Part shown: in pieces, positions 1-6,908 of the stretch
Position numbering within the stretch: the stretch's first letter is position 1
Layout of the letters: the number at the start of each line of letters is the position of its first letter
Source of the DNA: a virus
Strand: one strand, 5' to 3'
IMG/VR virus record: IMGVR_UViG_3300043313_001352
Coordinates: 50,035 to 114,034 of that record
Length of the DNA: 64,000 nucleotides
Translations under genes and position numbers: made by a program
The notes under the pieces: generated by a model
What the model was told of the DNA's origin: nothing
Databases searched by the model: none
The model's input: the letters and a program-made list of their open reading frames with translations, nothing else

Positions 1-315
1 ACCGTCGGCACCCTGTCCCAGGACGGCCGGGTCTCACTGTGGACGGTCTCCCCTGAAGGCGGGCTGACCCGTGCCGACAACCGGCTGTTCGGAAACGCCA
101 CTGGGTTCGACCTGGACACCCCCATCGAGCAGCTCAACCTCCAGGTGCGCACCTTCAACCTGCTCAAGCGCGAAGACGTCAACACGGTCGGCGACCTGCT
201 GACGTTTACGCACGAGAAGGGCGACGAGGAGATGCTCGCGATCCGCAACATGAGCCAGAAGAACGTCGACGAGATCAGGAACTGGGCCACCAGGCTGAGG
301 AGCGAACGACCGTGA
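1..315 (+). CDS. RNA polymerase alpha C-terminal-domain-like protein (5' end outside window)
   Basis: Open from base 1 to TGA 313-315; only the last 104 codons are visible. The C-terminal 65 residues read as an RNA polymerase alpha-CTD: PIEQLNLQVRTFNLLKRE corresponds to the bacterial IEELxLxVRSxNCLKRE segment, followed by VNTVGDLL and IRNMSQKNVDEI, the helix-hairpin-helix part that in the host binds UP elements and activators. The preceding 40 residues were not recognised. A phage alpha-CTD could capture regulators or bind promoters without assembling into core polymerase; that role is inference. It is translationally coupled to the next gene through a GTGA overlap. Confidence 0.85.
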   Translation, partial: TVGTLSQDGRVSLWTVSPEGGLTRADNRLFGNATGFDLDTPIEQLNLQVRTFNLLKREDVNTVGDLLTFTHEKGDEEMLAIRNMSQKNVDEIRNWATRLRSERP

Positions 316-533
316 GCGACGAGAAGCAGCTGCCGCCGGGAGAGAAGCGGTTCATCGCCAAGCCGCGGACCCAGGGCAAGCACACCACCTGGAACGTCTA
401 TGACCGGCAGCGGGCGAGCTTGCCAGCGAGCTTGCCAGGCTTCGGTGTGGTCGCCTCCGGGTTCACTGACGAAACCGAGTGCCAGGCTGAAGCTGACCGT
501 CTCGCCGCGTTCGTCGAAGGAGCCACCCAGTGA
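312..533 (+). CDS. hypothetical protein, 73 aa
   Basis: GTG start at 312 overlaps the stop of the alpha-CTD-like gene, and its own TGA overlaps the next GTG, so three genes are coupled. The product is small, soluble and mixed charged. A segment near residues 24-55 (TTWNVYDRQ to GFTDETECQAEADRLAAF) looks like the short beta-alpha unit common in small phage proteins. No family recognised. Confidence 0.7.
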   Translation: MSDEKQLPPGEKRFIAKPRTQGKHTTWNVYDRQRASLPASLPGFGVVASGFTDETECQAEADRLAAFVEGATQ

Positions 534-838
534 GCATGCTGCTGAAGACCGCCCTGGTGCTGTACATGCTCGCCACCGCAGCGACCGGTGCGTTGTCGGC
601 CTTCGCCATCGCGGTCGACGCCTGGCCGTTGGCGATCGCCATCATCGCGGTCTGGATGTTCGGCTGGAGCCCGCTGGTGATCGTGGGCTACGCCGAGCTG
701 GAGCGGCGCCTCGACGCAGAAGCTGGAGCTGGCCCGCCTGCGCAAACGTCAGTGGGACGTCATCGGGCCGACGGCCCAGCTGACCCAGCTGGCGACCAGG
801 TGGAGCGGTTCCATCTCCTTGAGGAGCTGGCCTCGTGA
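530..838 (+). CDS. small membrane protein, two predicted TM helices
   Basis: GTG 530 overlaps the preceding stop; ATG 536 is an alternative start. Residues about 5-30 and 31-55 are two hydrophobic helices separated by a short turn, followed by a charged tail that begins with ELERRLD and becomes low complexity. This is an inner-membrane topology. No catalytic motif is visible and it is not placed next to a lysin, so it is not called a holin. Confidence 0.65.
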   Translation: MSMLLKTALVLYMLATAATGALSAFAIAVDAWPLAIAIIAVWMFGWSPLVIVGYAELERRLDAEAGAGPPAQTSVGRHRADGPADPAGDQVERFHLLEELAS

Positions 839-1158
839 GCCCGATGCACGGCGCCGACGGTCAGGACCCGTCGGTCCCGCCGAACAGCCGGACCGATGAT
901 CAAGAGCTGCTCGACACCAAGCACCGTCGGTTGGCCCTGGTCGGTGTCCTGGAGCTGGTGCAACGTCAACACACCGACGCGGTCGACCTGGTCACCGTCG
1001 TCGACATCCTGGGCTTGAGCGATCAGCTCGACGAGCTGGCTGGAGCTGGGCGGTCAGCTCGACGAGCTGGGGAACGTCATCGACGTTTGGCCGCAGCTCG
1101 CCAGGCAGCTGGCCTGGCGGAGGCCCAGCTCGACGGGACCGTCGGGCGGGTGGAATAA
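835..1158 (+). CDS. hypothetical protein, 107 aa
   Basis: GTG 835 overlaps the preceding stop. The N-terminal 65 residues look like a real helical protein (LLDTKHRRLALVGVLEL). The last 40 residues are Arg/Ala/Gly-rich and coincide with DNA carrying repeated AGCTCGACGAGCT palindromes and an AACGTCATCGACGTT site at 1073-1087. The 3' end may therefore be regulatory DNA read through as protein, or a decayed coding end. Confidence 0.55.
   Translation: MSPMHGADGQDPSVPPNSRTDDQELLDTKHRRLALVGVLELVQRQHTDAVDLVTVVDILGLSDQLDELAGAGRSARRAGERHRRLAAARQAAGLAEAQLDGTVGRVE
1073..1087. repeat. near-palindromic 15-mer AACGTCATCGACGTT
   Basis: One copy of a dispersed AACGTCAnTGACGTT-like word. Other copies are at 1157-1171, 1540-1554, 2854-2868, 2976-2990, 15244-15258 and 15268-15282. 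It has dyad symmetry like an operator. Confidence 0.5.
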
Positions 1159-1171
1159 CGTCACTGACTTT
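1157..1171. repeat. near-palindromic 15-mer AACGTCACTGACTTT
   Basis: It begins inside the stop codon of the preceding gene and differs from the perfect palindrome at 2854-2868 by one base. It lies upstream of the promoter of the zinc-finger gene. Confidence 0.45.
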
Positions 1172-1216
1172 TCCGCTGTAGCTAGCACCGTTGCGCCAGC
1201 TGAAGCTACCCGTCGG

Positions 1217-1246
1217 TCGACATCCCGTGGACCGGTCGGTTAGAGT
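1217..1246 (+). promoter_or_regulatory. candidate sigma70-type promoter of the zinc-finger gene
   Basis: TCGACA at 1217-1222 and TAGAGT at 1241-1246 are separated by 18 nt in a 124-nt intergenic gap upstream of ATG 1298. The -35 is one base from TTGACA. Assignment is by pattern only. Confidence 0.4.
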
Positions 1247-1297
1247 AGTACAAATCAACCATCAACATGAACCATCAACGACATGAAGGACAGCACC

Positions 1298-1831
1298 ATG
1301 ACCCGATTCATCACCGTGCACGTCGGCTGCGACTGGCCGACCTGCGAGACCGTCGCCCCTGAAGGCGAAGGCATCGTCATCGAGAAGGTGCTGTCCATCG
1401 ACGGCAAGCAGGGACGGTCGTTCCTGCTCTGCAAGAAGCACGTCGACGAGTTCGAGTCGGTCGTGCTGCCGTTGATGCAGGCCGGGGTCAAGGTCGAGCA
1501 GCCCAGCTCCAGCTCGCGGTCGCGGTCGAAGTCGGCCGGAACGTCATCGACGTCCGGCAGCTCAAGCCCAGCTGCGCCGCTGAAGGCCGACGAGGATGGC
1601 ACCCATCCGTCGCTGGTCTGCAAGGTCGACGGCTGTGAGCGTCACGGTCGCCCGCTGTCCAACCGGACCGGGATGGCCCAGCACGCCATCCGTAGCCACG
1701 GCTACGCCGATCTCGCCGCCTACGAGGCGGAGTTCGGGCCGGTCGCCACCGTCCCGCGCAAGAACACCAAGAACACCTCACCGTCGGTCGAGGGCACGGT
1801 TGCCCCGGTCGACGAACCATCCATCAGCTGA
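1298..1831 (+). CDS. two-zinc-site protein with C2H2-like finger
   Basis: ATG 1298 is preferred over ATG 1283 because an AGGA lies about 8 nt before it. The N-terminal half has a Cys pair (GCDWPTC) and a later CKKH, a probable C2CH zinc site found in small actinophage proteins. A Ser/Pro-rich linker of about 30 residues follows. The C-terminal half holds CKVDGC ... HAIRSHGY, spaced C-x4-C and H-x4-H like a C2H2 zinc finger. A DNA- or nucleoprotein-binding role is plausible and it precedes another DNA-binding protein, but no partner or site is shown. Confidence 0.75.
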   Translation: MTRFITVHVGCDWPTCETVAPEGEGIVIEKVLSIDGKQGRSFLLCKKHVDEFESVVLPLMQAGVKVEQPSSSSRSRSKSAGTSSTSGSSSPAAPLKADEDGTHPSLVCKVDGCERHGRPLSNRTGMAQHAIRSHGYADLAAYEAEFGPVATVPRKNTKNTSPSVEGTVAPVDEPSIS

Positions 1832-1849
1832 AGGTCCCAGGAGGCCACC

Positions 1850-2602
1850 ATGAGTACCCCGACGCACTACGAGCGAGCTGCCGCGGTCGCGGATGAGCTG
1901 CTGGCTGCGCACGAGCGTGGTGAGTCGGTCTCCGCGATGGCCGAGGAGCACGGTCTCCGTCGCGAGGCGATCGCCAGCGAGCTGGCCAAGCACGGCATCG
2001 GTGAGCCGTCGCCCGCACGGGAGGCGGTCCTGGAGTACGTCCGGGCCAACCCCGGTCTGTCGGTCGACGACCTCTCGCTGCGCCTGGACCTGAGCAAGTC
2101 ATCGGTCTCCCGGTACCTGCGCGGGACGCCGGAGCATCGGTTGGTGGTCAGCCGCAAGGTCTCGCCGACGCAGCGGTTCACTGATCAGCAGATGGCGGAT
2201 GCTCTCAAGGCTGCGTTCCGGCAGCTCGACGATCGGTCGAAGGGCCTGTCCCGGAAGCGGTACCGCGAGATCATGGAGGGCCAGGACGTGCCCGCGGCGG
2301 CCACCTACATCCGTCGCTACGGGACCTGGTCGGAGGCGTGTCGGTTGGCCGGGGTCACCGCGGCGAAGGCCCGGCGGACCAACTACGTCCAGGACTGGAG
2401 CAACGACCAGATCGTCGACGCGGTCGCCGAGTTCGTGAACACCACCGGTCAGCTCAGCTACCACGCTTACGCAGCGTGGGCGCGCGAGCACGACAAGCCG
2501 TCGGGTCCCCTCCTCGTCCAGAGGCTCGGCGGTTGGGCCAAGGCGAAGACCCTGGCCATGTCCCAGTTCGAGACCGACGACCGGACGGTTGCGGTCGCCT
2601 AG
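1850..2602 (+). CDS. HTH protein with two homing-endonuclease-associated repeats
   Basis: ATG 1850 has a strong CCAGGAGG Shine-Dalgarno. Residues about 25-50 (SVSAMAEEHGLRREAI) and 68-90 (LSVDDLSLRLDLSKSSVSRY) are two helix-turn-helix units. Residues about 133-172 (LSRKRYREI ... YIRRYGTWSEACRLAGV) and 200-235 (LSYHAYAAW ... QRLGGWAKAKTLA) match the repeat found beside HNH homing endonucleases (R/Q-x-G-x-W-x-x-A core). No nuclease domain is present, so it should be a sequence-specific DNA binder, perhaps a regulator derived from a homing protein. A hairpin terminator follows. Confidence 0.85.
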   Translation: MSTPTHYERAAAVADELLAAHERGESVSAMAEEHGLRREAIASELAKHGIGEPSPAREAVLEYVRANPGLSVDDLSLRLDLSKSSVSRYLRGTPEHRLVVSRKVSPTQRFTDQQMADALKAAFRQLDDRSKGLSRKRYREIMEGQDVPAAATYIRRYGTWSEACRLAGVTAAKARRTNYVQDWSNDQIVDAVAEFVNTTGQLSYHAYAAWAREHDKPSGPLLVQRLGGWAKAKTLAMSQFETDDRTVAVA

Positions 2603-2621
2603 CGCCTCTCCGGTAGAGGAC

Positions 2622-2669
2622 CAGCAGCCCCGTCTCACGGTCGCCATGTCCACTGAGGCGGGGCTGCTG
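2622..2669 (+). terminator. hairpin after the HTH gene
   Basis: CAGCAGCCCCG-t-CTCA at 2622-2637 pairs with TGAG-g-CGGGGCTGCTG at 2654-2669 around a 16-nt loop. It starts 20 nt after the stop. No U-tract follows, as is usual in high-GC genomes. Confidence 0.7.
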
Positions 2670-2713
2670 TATGCCCTCTTGGCAAGCGGTTGCCGGTCTA
2701 GATAGGCTTAGGT

Positions 2714-2729
2714 CACCTTGGCCAAGGTG
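2714..2729. repeat. perfect 16-bp palindrome CACCTTGGCCAAGGTG
   Basis: Uninterrupted dyad symmetry, a shape typical of a dimeric regulator site. A TTGACA lies just downstream at 2733-2738, but no matching -10 is seen. Confidence 0.5.
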
Positions 2730-2853
2730 CCGTTGACAAAGCCGGTACCCTCACGCACGGGACGTCGTCGCGGCGGAAGGGTGCCGAACGGGACGTTCGG
2801 TCGCCTCGAATGGTCTGGTACCAGGCCGGTCGCCAGCTGGCGGTCGCCGATCG

Positions 2854-2868
2854 AACGTCACTGACGTT
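2854..2868. repeat. perfect palindromic 15-mer AACGTCACTGACGTT
   Basis: Seven-base arms around a central C; the best copy of the dispersed family. Confidence 0.55.
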
Positions 2869-3159
2869 TATGCAGGGTGGCCCAGCTCACCGTCGCCTGG
2901 CGGCCTCTGCTGAGGATCCACCGATATCGCCCGGCAGCTCGGCGAGCTGGCGGCCAGCTGGGCGCCCCGGTGCGTTTCGTCAATGACGTTGGCGTTCAAC
3001 GGGCGCCTGGCGGCCCAGCTGGCCGCGGCCCAGCGACCTGGTCGAGGAGCTACCCGTCGGTCGCGATCGCCGATAAGGGTCATTATGTAAGCCAGATACC
3101 GGATAAGTCGGACACGGTCGACCCGTTGACGACGGAATCAGTTGTACAGCGGTACAGAT

Positions 3160-3804
3160 TCAGCGGTCGGGCGGGTGCACGGACGTCCGCTTCAGCGCCT
3201 CTGAGAAGCCCATAGCGGCCTTGCCGACGGACTGGAAGGACTCCCGCAGGCTCGGGTTGCTCCAGGCCGCTGCTGCGTGCGCCAGGGCGTCCAGACGGTC
3301 GTTCACGGCCGTGCGCCCAGCGGTTGCTTCGGCACGGTCGGCCTCGTCTTCCTCGATCGCCTGGCGGATCGAGTCCCACTCACCGTCGTGGCGGGGCGCC
3401 ATCGCCACCTCCAGGCGCACCAGGTAGAGCCCGTGCGGGTCATCGGGCAGGCTCATCTCCCAGGAGATGGACTCGCTGGTGTAACCGTTGGCATCCATGT
3501 AGCGCTGCGCGGTCGCCACCAGCCGAGCGCGGGCACCGTCGACCATCGCGGGCTCGTGCGCGTGATCACGCAGCAGCTGTTCGACGCCGACCCAGCGGTG
3601 CGGCTCCGGGCGCAGCGATCGCGGGCGCCGTCGAGGGCTCCCCATCGGTCCGTAGTCGTAGTCGGAGAACCCGGCCATGACCTCAGCGTAGGGCTCACCG
3701 TCGGCCAGGCGGCGCATCGCTGCGAACAGCTCGCGAGCGGTCGGCTCAACCGGTCGGCGCTCGGGGCGGAGATCCTCCAGGCTGATCAACGGTGTGCTGC
3801 ACAC
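3160..3804 (-). CDS. hypothetical protein, about 214 aa
   Basis: The last gene of the 4412-3160 pair. The start is uncertain: GTG 3804 lies in the upstream gene, while TTG 3789 gives the TTGA stop-start overlap seen elsewhere here. The protein is mostly helical and highly charged, with an Arg-rich stretch around residues 55-70 and an Ala-rich C-terminal helix. No family recognised. Confidence 0.7.
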   Translation of the reverse strand: MCSTPLISLEDLRPERRPVEPTARELFAAMRRLADGEPYAEVMAGFSDYDYGPMGSPRRRPRSLRPEPHRWVGVEQLLRDHAHEPAMVDGARARLVATAQRYMDANGYTSESISWEMSLPDDPHGLYLVRLEVAMAPRHDGEWDSIRQAIEEDEADRAEATAGRTAVNDRLDALAHAAAAWSNPSLRESFQSVGKAAMGFSEALKRTSVHPPDR

Positions 3805-4412
3805 CTCAGCTCGGACTGCTCCTCGTCGATGAACACCGGCCACACATCAGCGGTCTCCCGGCACCGGGAGATCCCGCAGACACGGGCGCCGTCGACCCAG
3901 GCGAACCGTCGCTCCAGCTCCTGCTCGGCCCAGGCCGGGTTGCTCAGTGCGGCCCGGCGCTTGGACAAATGGGTCGAGAACGCCCTCAACCCGGTCAGGA
4001 ACGGGTGTCGTCCGTGGTCCTTGCGGTCGATCGGCAGCCGTTGGTTCCAGTAGCGGTTCGGTCGGTCGATGTCGGCGATCGGCCGGAACTCGACGCACGG
4101 ACACGTGGGGTGCACCACCGTGGTCTGCGTCTGCGCCTCCCGGTCCATCGACTTGGTCTCGGTCTGAAAGCCGCGGTCCGGCATCGCACCGACGCAGCCG
4201 TCGAGGATGGCACTCACGGTCACCTCCAGGCCGCCGATGTTCCGCGGGAACGGCGCCGGTACGTGATACGCACCGCCGATCGACTCGCCGTGATAGCGGT
4301 CGAGGTGGCCACACACGCAGATCTTGAACCAGTTGTGGTACCCAGCTCGCTCACGCTTCCTGGTGAAGAAATCCTGTCCGAAACTGTTCTTGACCTCGTC
4401 CGAGATGCCCAC
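3786..4412 (-). CDS. Cys/His-rich hypothetical protein, 208 aa
   Basis: GTG 4412 has AGGAG eight nt upstream. Residues about 31-41 (ICVCGHLDRYH) and 103-107 (CPCVE), plus later CGISRC and a terminal CAAHR, suggest one or two structural zinc sites. The middle (NRYWNQRLPIDRKDHGRHP) is basic, so nucleic-acid contact is possible. It heads a two-gene transcript from the promoter at 4460-4489. Confidence 0.75.
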   Translation of the reverse strand: MGISDEVKNSFGQDFFTRKRERAGYHNWFKICVCGHLDRYHGESIGGAYHVPAPFPRNIGGLEVTVSAILDGCVGAMPDRGFQTETKSMDREAQTQTTVVHPTCPCVEFRPIADIDRPNRYWNQRLPIDRKDHGRHPFLTGLRAFSTHLSKRRAALSNPAWAEQELERRFAWVDGARVCGISRCRETADVWPVFIDEEQSELRCAAHR

Positions 4413-4423
4413 GGTTGTGACTC

Positions 4424-4672
4424 CTATGTGCCAATCTGTTCAACGGTTGGTGTGATCTTATCATAGTCAAACCAGGGTCGTACATGCAAACCAGATTCAT
4501 ACCAGTAGATCAAGCAGGAGACGGCCCAGGAGACGGCCCAGCCTGCGCCCAGCCTGAACCATTCACGCAACTCATAGAACGGAATGCTTTTTGGGGGTGC
4601 CGCGTGACGAGCTGAGGCGACAAGGATCCGCGCCGACACCCTTTTTGGCTGGGCCACCACTGGGCCGTCCAC
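4424..4672 (-). CDS. possible small membrane protein, atypical composition
   Basis: Residues about 29-82 (YELREWFRLGAGWAVSW ... LIYWYESG) look like a membrane-associated protein with one Trp-rich helix. The DNA is clearly richer in A+T than its neighbours, especially at third positions. A second frame from GTG 4713, with GGAGG upstream, overlaps it in the -1 register, so the true gene may start there and shift, or the locus may be decaying. The promoter for the next gene lies inside its 3' end. Confidence 0.4.
   Translation of the reverse strand: MDGPVVAQPKRVSARILVASARHAAPPKSIPFYELREWFRLGAGWAVSWAVSCLIYWYESGLHVRPWFDYDKITPTVEQIGT
4460..4489 (-). promoter_or_regulatory. promoter of the 4412 gene
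   Basis: On the minus strand TTGCAT (4489-4484) and TATGAT (4465-4460) are separated by 18 nt, followed by a 48-nt leader with AGGAG before GTG 4412. It is the closest match to a consensus housekeeping promoter in the window. Confidence 0.55.
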
Positions 4673-4873
4673 TGCTTCATCACTGCTTTGATGTCCGTTT
4701 CCTCCCTAGTCACCTGTGCCTCCCGACCCCGTCCTCCCCCACCGTCGCTGACCCCTTAGAACCCGCACTCCAGATTGCTCGTCTGAACCCTTAGTCCCCA
4801 CACTTCCAAGTGGTTGTCCCCGTCCACCATCTCTAGGGATTCACCTGTCGGACGATGTGCTACTCAGATCCCC

Positions 4874-5401
4874 TCAGACCAGCCGCACCCCGACGAACAC
4901 CCTCGCCTTCCCGTCCCACGTCGCACCCGCCGCCAGCAGGTGCTCGCGCAGCACCTCGCGCTTCATCCGCAGACTTCCCGGCAGCTCCCGGAACCTCTCG
5001 CGCTCCGTGAACGCCAGCCAGGTCGCGAACGACACCTCCACGTCCCTCGGCGCCACGGTGTCCCCCTCCGGCCCCGTCCTCCCGGTCACCTCCACGCACG
5101 CCTCCCCCCACGCGCGCACCACCGGCTCCACCTCGGCCCGCCACTTCTCCTCGCGCGTCACCGCGCCGGGCACCGGCACCGTGTCGACGTGCACGTGCGT
5201 GATCCGCCACGCCCCCGGTCGCCCCAGCCAGGACTCGCGCTGGGTCTGGCTCATCAGCAGGAACCGCCCGAGTGCGGCCTGCCACTCCGCCCCGTACCGG
5301 GGCTCGGCCTTCCCCTCCGCGACCGCTGCGTCCCAGCACAGCCCCCAGCCCGCCAGCGCCTTGCTCAACCTCGCCGTCCCCACCATCTCAGCCGTCTCCA
5401 T
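4874..5401 (-). CDS. free-standing paralog of the primase-helicase C-terminal domain
   Basis: ATG 5401 is chosen over GTG 5434 because GGAGGAGAGCGACG precedes it. The last 75 residues align with the end of the SF3 primase-helicase at 12314: WGEACVEVTG against WSGACLEVTG, VEVSFATWLAF against MVVSFNTWVMF, LRMKRE against LRMTYD, and the endings VFVGVRLV and LMVGGRLV. The N-terminal 95 residues (RLSKALAGWGLCWDAAVAEG) are not shared. The helicase ATPase core is absent. This winged-helix-like domain may bind the origin or helicase; a decoy, loader or origin-specificity role is inferred. A pentanucleotide array lies immediately upstream. Confidence 0.8.
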   Translation of the reverse strand: METAEMVGTARLSKALAGWGLCWDAAVAEGKAEPRYGAEWQAALGRFLLMSQTQRESWLGRPGAWRITHVHVDTVPVPGAVTREEKWRAEVEPVVRAWGEACVEVTGRTGPEGDTVAPRDVEVSFATWLAFTERERFRELPGSLRMKREVLREHLLAAGATWDGKARVFVGVRLV

Positions 5402-5469
5402 CGTCGCTCTCCTCCACGTTGATTGGTGATTCACCTGTTGCCAACCTACCGAGCCCGCCCCGCTGGGCT

Positions 5470-5850
5470 AGGCTCTCCCCGCCCTCGGCAAGTCGGGGCA
5501 AGGCTTGGCTTGGCATGGCAGGGCAGGGCTCCCCCTAGGCCAGGCGCGGTCAGGCAGGGTTCGGCTCGGTCAGGCAGGGCAGGTTCGGCAGGGCGCGGTG
5601 TGCTGAGGTCCGGCGTGGCGAGGTGGGGCAAGGCACGGCAGGCTCGGAGCGGCTCGGCACGGCTAGGCATGGTGAGGCAGGCACACCCAGGCGGGGTCCG
5701 GCAGGGCACGTCAGCATTTGGCAGGGCATGGCAGGTGGGGCAAGGCTCGGTGTGGCCTGGCGGCGTACGGCATGGTTGGGTTCGGTTCGGCGTGGCAGGC
5801 ACGGTTAGGCATGGCAAGGTGAGGCGTGGCGAGGCGCGAGGGAACCCGCT
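5470..5850 (+). repeat. short GGCNN pentanucleotide array, inverted relative to the 21.6-25.6 kb array
   Basis: The plus strand reads as consecutive 5-nt units GGC plus two variable bases, punctuated by a 4-nt unit GGCA. The GGCA positions 5578, 5637, 5676, 5730 and 5794 are spaced 59, 39, 54 and 64 nt, all 5n+4. The array lies between divergent genes (5401 minus, 5886 plus). Long open frames here are compositional. It has the same architecture as the 4 kb array, on the opposite strand. Confidence 0.85.
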
Positions 5851-5872
5851 CGCTCGTCGTCAGGGTGGTGTG

Positions 5873-5878
5873 TACTCT
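5873..5878 (+). promoter_or_regulatory. -10 element TACTCT for a leaderless HNH transcript
   Basis: TACTCT ends 7 nt before ATG 5886, so transcription should begin at or next to the start codon. No Shine-Dalgarno is present, which agrees with a leaderless mRNA. Confidence 0.5.
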
Positions 5879-5885
5879 TCTCCCC

Positions 5886-6290
5886 ATGGGAGGGAACAAG
5901 CGCGGGTCGGTATTACGGTCACTGACCTGCCACTACTGCGGTGAGCGGGCCGAGGGCGAAGACCACATCGTGCCGCGAGCCGACCTGCCCAAGCCGCTCT
6001 CGAAGCTGCCCTACTGGTTCCGCGCCAACGACGTCGTTCCGGCCTGCCAGCCCTGCAACGGCGACAAGGCGTGGTTCAGGTCCGACTGCGTCTGCTCGCA
6101 CTGCACATGGGCTTGGTCCACCGCTCACGCGCTGTTCCTGCCCGAGGGCTACACCGAGCGCGGTTGGGTCGCCATCCAGCAGAACCCGACCATCGCGATG
6201 CCGCTCGCGGTCCCGCGCCCCGACCGGTCCGCCTACCCAGGCACCCGCGAAGGCCGGTCCGACCGCGAGTCCCAGGCCCTGTCGAACTAG
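5886..6290 (+). CDS. HNH endonuclease, 134 aa
   Basis: ATG 5886 matches the leaderless promoter; the upstream in-frame ATG 5826 lies in the repeat array. The HNH fold is clear: CHYC at residues 15-18, DHIVP from residue 26 (catalytic His 27), Asn 48 and CQPCNGDK at 54-61, with a second Cys pair (CVCSHC) near residue 69. HNH proteins nick or cut double-stranded DNA in phage homing or packaging. As a single gene among alternating-strand genes, with no terminase nearby, a free-standing mobile nuclease is the simplest reading. Confidence 0.9.
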   Translation: MGGNKRGSVLRSLTCHYCGERAEGEDHIVPRADLPKPLSKLPYWFRANDVVPACQPCNGDKAWFRSDCVCSHCTWAWSTAHALFLPEGYTERGWVAIQQNPTIAMPLAVPRPDRSAYPGTREGRSDRESQALSN

Positions 6291-6396
6291 TCTCCGCCCG
6301 CCGCTCCGACTAGCTCGGCAGGGCCGCTCGCGCTCTACCTAGACCACCCCGTCCCCCTGGCGCGAGCGTTGGTCAAATGAGAGAGTGCCAACTCAT

Positions 6397-6414
6397 TCAC
6401 CTGTCACTCACCTC
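6397..6414 (+). promoter_or_regulatory. TCACCTGTcacTCACCT double motif
   Basis: Two tandem TCACCT units 11 nt apart lie between the stop of the HNH gene and ATG 6429. The same arrangement occurs at 7400-7416 between divergent genes. Likely a regulator site, by recurrence only. Confidence 0.4.
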
Positions 6415-6428
6415 CTGGGAGTTCCTCC

Positions 6429-6908
6429 ATGCGCCGTCGACTCGCGCTCCTGCCCACCGTCCTCGCTGTCGCCTTCACCGGGCTGTTTGCCGCCGCACCA
6501 GCTCAAGCCGCACCACCGGTCGACTACACGCACCAGGGACTCAACGACGCGACGGCTCACATCGAGCTGAAGGGTCCGATCAAGGTCACCGGCAAGACTG
6601 CCACCGTCAAGCTCCAGGTCGACTGCACCAAGGGTCGTCAGGCCAGCGTGGGTGGTGGCGTGTACCTGGACCCAGACAACTCCTGGCCCCCGGTCTACTA
6701 CTACTACTCGCCCTTGACCAGTGCGTTCACCTGCACGGGTCATCCTCAGAACGTCAGCTTCACCGCGGTGGCGGGAGCAGGCCCCGCCGAGGGCAATCAG
6801 ACGCTGGCGCCGACCAAGGGCATCACGCAGTTCTACGCCTATGTCGTCTACGCCAACGAGGACGACGTGACCGATGACTTCATCGGAGGCACCGCTCGCC
6901 TGGGCTGA
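6429..6908 (+). CDS. secreted protein with signal peptide, 159 aa
   Basis: A Sec signal peptide is clear: MRRR, a hydrophobic stretch to about residue 22, then AAPAQA before the mature APPVDYTH. The mature part is beta-rich with two Cys (VDCTKG near 59 and FTCTGH near 94) that could form a disulphide outside the cell, and a Tyr run. It resembles secreted actinomycete proteins of the immunoglobulin-like type; no enzyme motif. Possible roles are superinfection exclusion or envelope modification (inferred). Confidence 0.85.
   Translation: MRRRLALLPTVLAVAFTGLFAAAPAQAAPPVDYTHQGLNDATAHIELKGPIKVTGKTATVKLQVDCTKGRQASVGGGVYLDPDNSWPPVYYYYSPLTSAFTCTGHPQNVSFTAVAGAGPAEGNQTLAPTKGITQFYAYVVYANEDDVTDDFIGGTARLG

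Larger units (their letters stand above)
2670..3159. other. convergent intergenic region with palindromes and no credible gene
   Basis: Between the ends of a plus-strand and a minus-strand gene. It holds a perfect 16-bp palindrome CACCTTGGCCAAGGTG at 2714-2729, two AACGTCAnTGACGTT-type words at 2854-2868 and 2976-2990, and repeated GCCAGCTGGCGG and AGCTCGGCGAGCT words also present near 1020-1080. Open frames across it have atypical composition and no ribosome-binding site. It could be a regulatory or maintenance site, or decayed coding DNA. Confidence 0.5.

Noticed and set aside
2877-3215. 112-codon plus-strand frame in the convergent spacer
   Set aside because: No ribosome-binding site, overlaps a minus-strand gene end, and coincides with palindromic DNA.
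4814-5429. Plus-strand frames opposite the helicase-domain paralog
   Set aside because: Low-complexity Pro/Arg/His sequence; the minus-strand frame has a ribosome-binding site and a clear paralog.
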